Assembly: GCF_963665995.1 (NCBI RefSeq)
Contig: NZ_OY762512.1
Span: 186,001-250,000 of the forward strand
DNA: 64,000 nucleotides
Origin: Pleurocapsa sp. FMAR1
GTDB taxonomy: Bacteria > Cyanobacteriota > Cyanobacteriia > Cyanobacteriales > Xenococcaceae
Direction of reading: 5' to 3'
Shown here piece after piece: positions 63,259 to 64,000 of this stretch. The stretch's first letter is position 1. Each line of letters opens with the position of its first letter. The notes under the pieces are model-generated. The model saw nothing but the letters and a program-made list of their open reading frames with translations, had not been told where the DNA came from and did not search any database. A program made the translations under genes and the position numbers.

Positions 63259-64000
63259 ATGCTAATAGGTAGTCACAAGATTAAGATACCCTTCAATGTA
63301 TCTTCAGCTTTTAGAATAAAATTCTTTAAATACTCTTTAATTACGGGTTTAACTTGCTTAAGTTCTATTTTGGTAAATACCGTTGCCACAGCACAAAGTA
63401 ATTCCAGTCCCAAAATTGTCGCGACTTTTCTGCCAATCGATCTATTTACCCAAGCCGTGGTGGGAGATACGGGACAGGTAGATATTTTAATTGCTCCAGG
63501 TACAGAAGTTCACGAGTATCAAGCTACTCCAGACGATGCTAAGACCTTAGCATCAGCAGATGTTTTAGTAGAAAATGGATTGGGTATTGAAGAATTCTTG
63601 GCAGGTTTAGTAACTAATGCAGGTAATTCGCAGCTACAGCAAATTGATTCTAGTAAAGGAATAACAGTCATTAAAGAAGAAGAACCAGGAGACGATCGCG
63701 AAGAGGTAAATCCCCATGTTTGGTTAGATCCAGTGTTAGCGCAACAACAGGTAGCGACTATTCGCGATCGCTTGATTGCCATCGATCCGACTAACGCAGA
63801 TAGCTATCGTACCAATGCCGAGGCTTATATTCAACAACTAAAACAGTTAGATGGTGAATTTAAGCAAAAATTAGCACCCGTTAAAGGCTGTAATTTTATT
63901 ACTTTTCACGATGCTTTTCCTTACTTAGCCCGACGCTATGGACTCAAACAAGAAGCGATCGTCGAAATTCCCGAAGATAGTATTACGCCCAAAGATATTC
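63259..64000 (+). CDS. znuA: Zinc ABC transporter substrate-binding protein ZnuA (partial, runs off the window)
   Basis: The first 247 residues of a TroA-superfamily metal receptor. A signal sequence (about 20-45, ending NTVATAQ) exports it to the periplasm. The metal His ligands are in APGTEVHEYQATPDD (His85), NPHVWLDPVLAQQQ (His153) and TFHDAFPYLARRYGL (His217). The loop before NPHVW, usually His-rich in ZnuA, is acidic here (KEEEPGDDREE). The upstream Zur-type box argues for zinc rather than manganese. The C-terminal end lies beyond 64000. Confidence 0.9.
   Translation, partial: MLIGSHKIKIPFNVSSAFRIKFFKYSLITGLTCLSSILVNTVATAQSNSSPKIVATFLPIDLFTQAVVGDTGQVDILIAPGTEVHEYQATPDDAKTLASADVLVENGLGIEEFLAGLVTNAGNSQLQQIDSSKGITVIKEEEPGDDREEVNPHVWLDPVLAQQQVATIRDRLIAIDPTNADSYRTNAEAYIQQLKQLDGEFKQKLAPVKGCNFITFHDAFPYLARRYGLKQEAIVEIPEDSITPKDI

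Overview
The window is chromosomal DNA of a cyanobacterium. GCGATCGC (HIP1) octamers occur throughout. Many genes are typical of the phylum: beta-carotene hydroxylase CrtR, sulfolipid synthase SqdX, MenC for phylloquinone, the DUF1818, DUF6464 and DUF4278 families, DevBCA-type export, and mycosporine (UV sunscreen) synthesis. Short palindromic repeats and gene remnants are frequent. That would suit a repeat-rich genome of the Pleurocapsa or large Chroococcales type, but this placement is inference. No rRNA, CRISPR array or prophage was seen; there is one tRNA (Cys).

Layout. 1-7.8 kb: end of a probable crtE, a DUF212 protein, TspO, an XRE regulator, a 1.2-kb AT-rich gap holding a 218-bp element with inverted ends, tpiA, rpoZ, DUF1818, DUF2993 and a metallophosphoesterase. 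8-12 kb: an EpsG-like polymerase and a sugar-phosphate transferase (exopolysaccharide). 12-18.6 kb: mnmE, queC, tRNA-Cys, a Co/Ni ECF transporter (cbiM, PDGLE gene, cbiQ, cbiO) and a UPF0104 membrane protein. 18.9-24.4 kb: tldD, a degenerate receiver protein, DUF554, cysQ, tenA and a dead RelE/ParE-like toxin. 24.9-28.7 kb: TetR plus devBCA, with a shared candidate operator. 28.8-37 kb: sqdX, nagA, purE, crtR, menC and a GT2 glycosyltransferase.

37.3-42.4 kb is a guanidine-use module. A guanidine-I (ykkC) riboswitch with an overlapping terminator precedes an arginase-fold gene best read as Ni-dependent guanidine hydrolase (gdmH). It is followed by a SAM methyltransferase, HypA- and HypB-like Ni chaperones (ghaA, ghaB) and an SSS-family symporter. 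The ECF transporter 20 kb away could supply the nickel (inference). Next come a three-gene HNH cassette (42.4-43.8 kb), glycosyltransferase, MFS, recO, deoC, the NAD(P)HX repair gene, a frameshifted second SSS gene and a PIN-domain pair.

53.7-58.5 kb is a mycosporine cluster. mysA, mysB and mysC make mycosporine-glycine. There is no mysD or mysE nearby; a second methyltransferase lies in that place and lacks the usual catalytic His-Asp. 59.5-63 kb is a graveyard: an IS630 fragment, a collapsed hen1-pnkp RNA-repair locus and a Tn3-type transposase remnant. Palindromic hairpin elements have invaded these with direct repeats at their borders; removing one of them restores the pnkp reading frame exactly. 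The window ends inside znuA, which has a Zur-type box.
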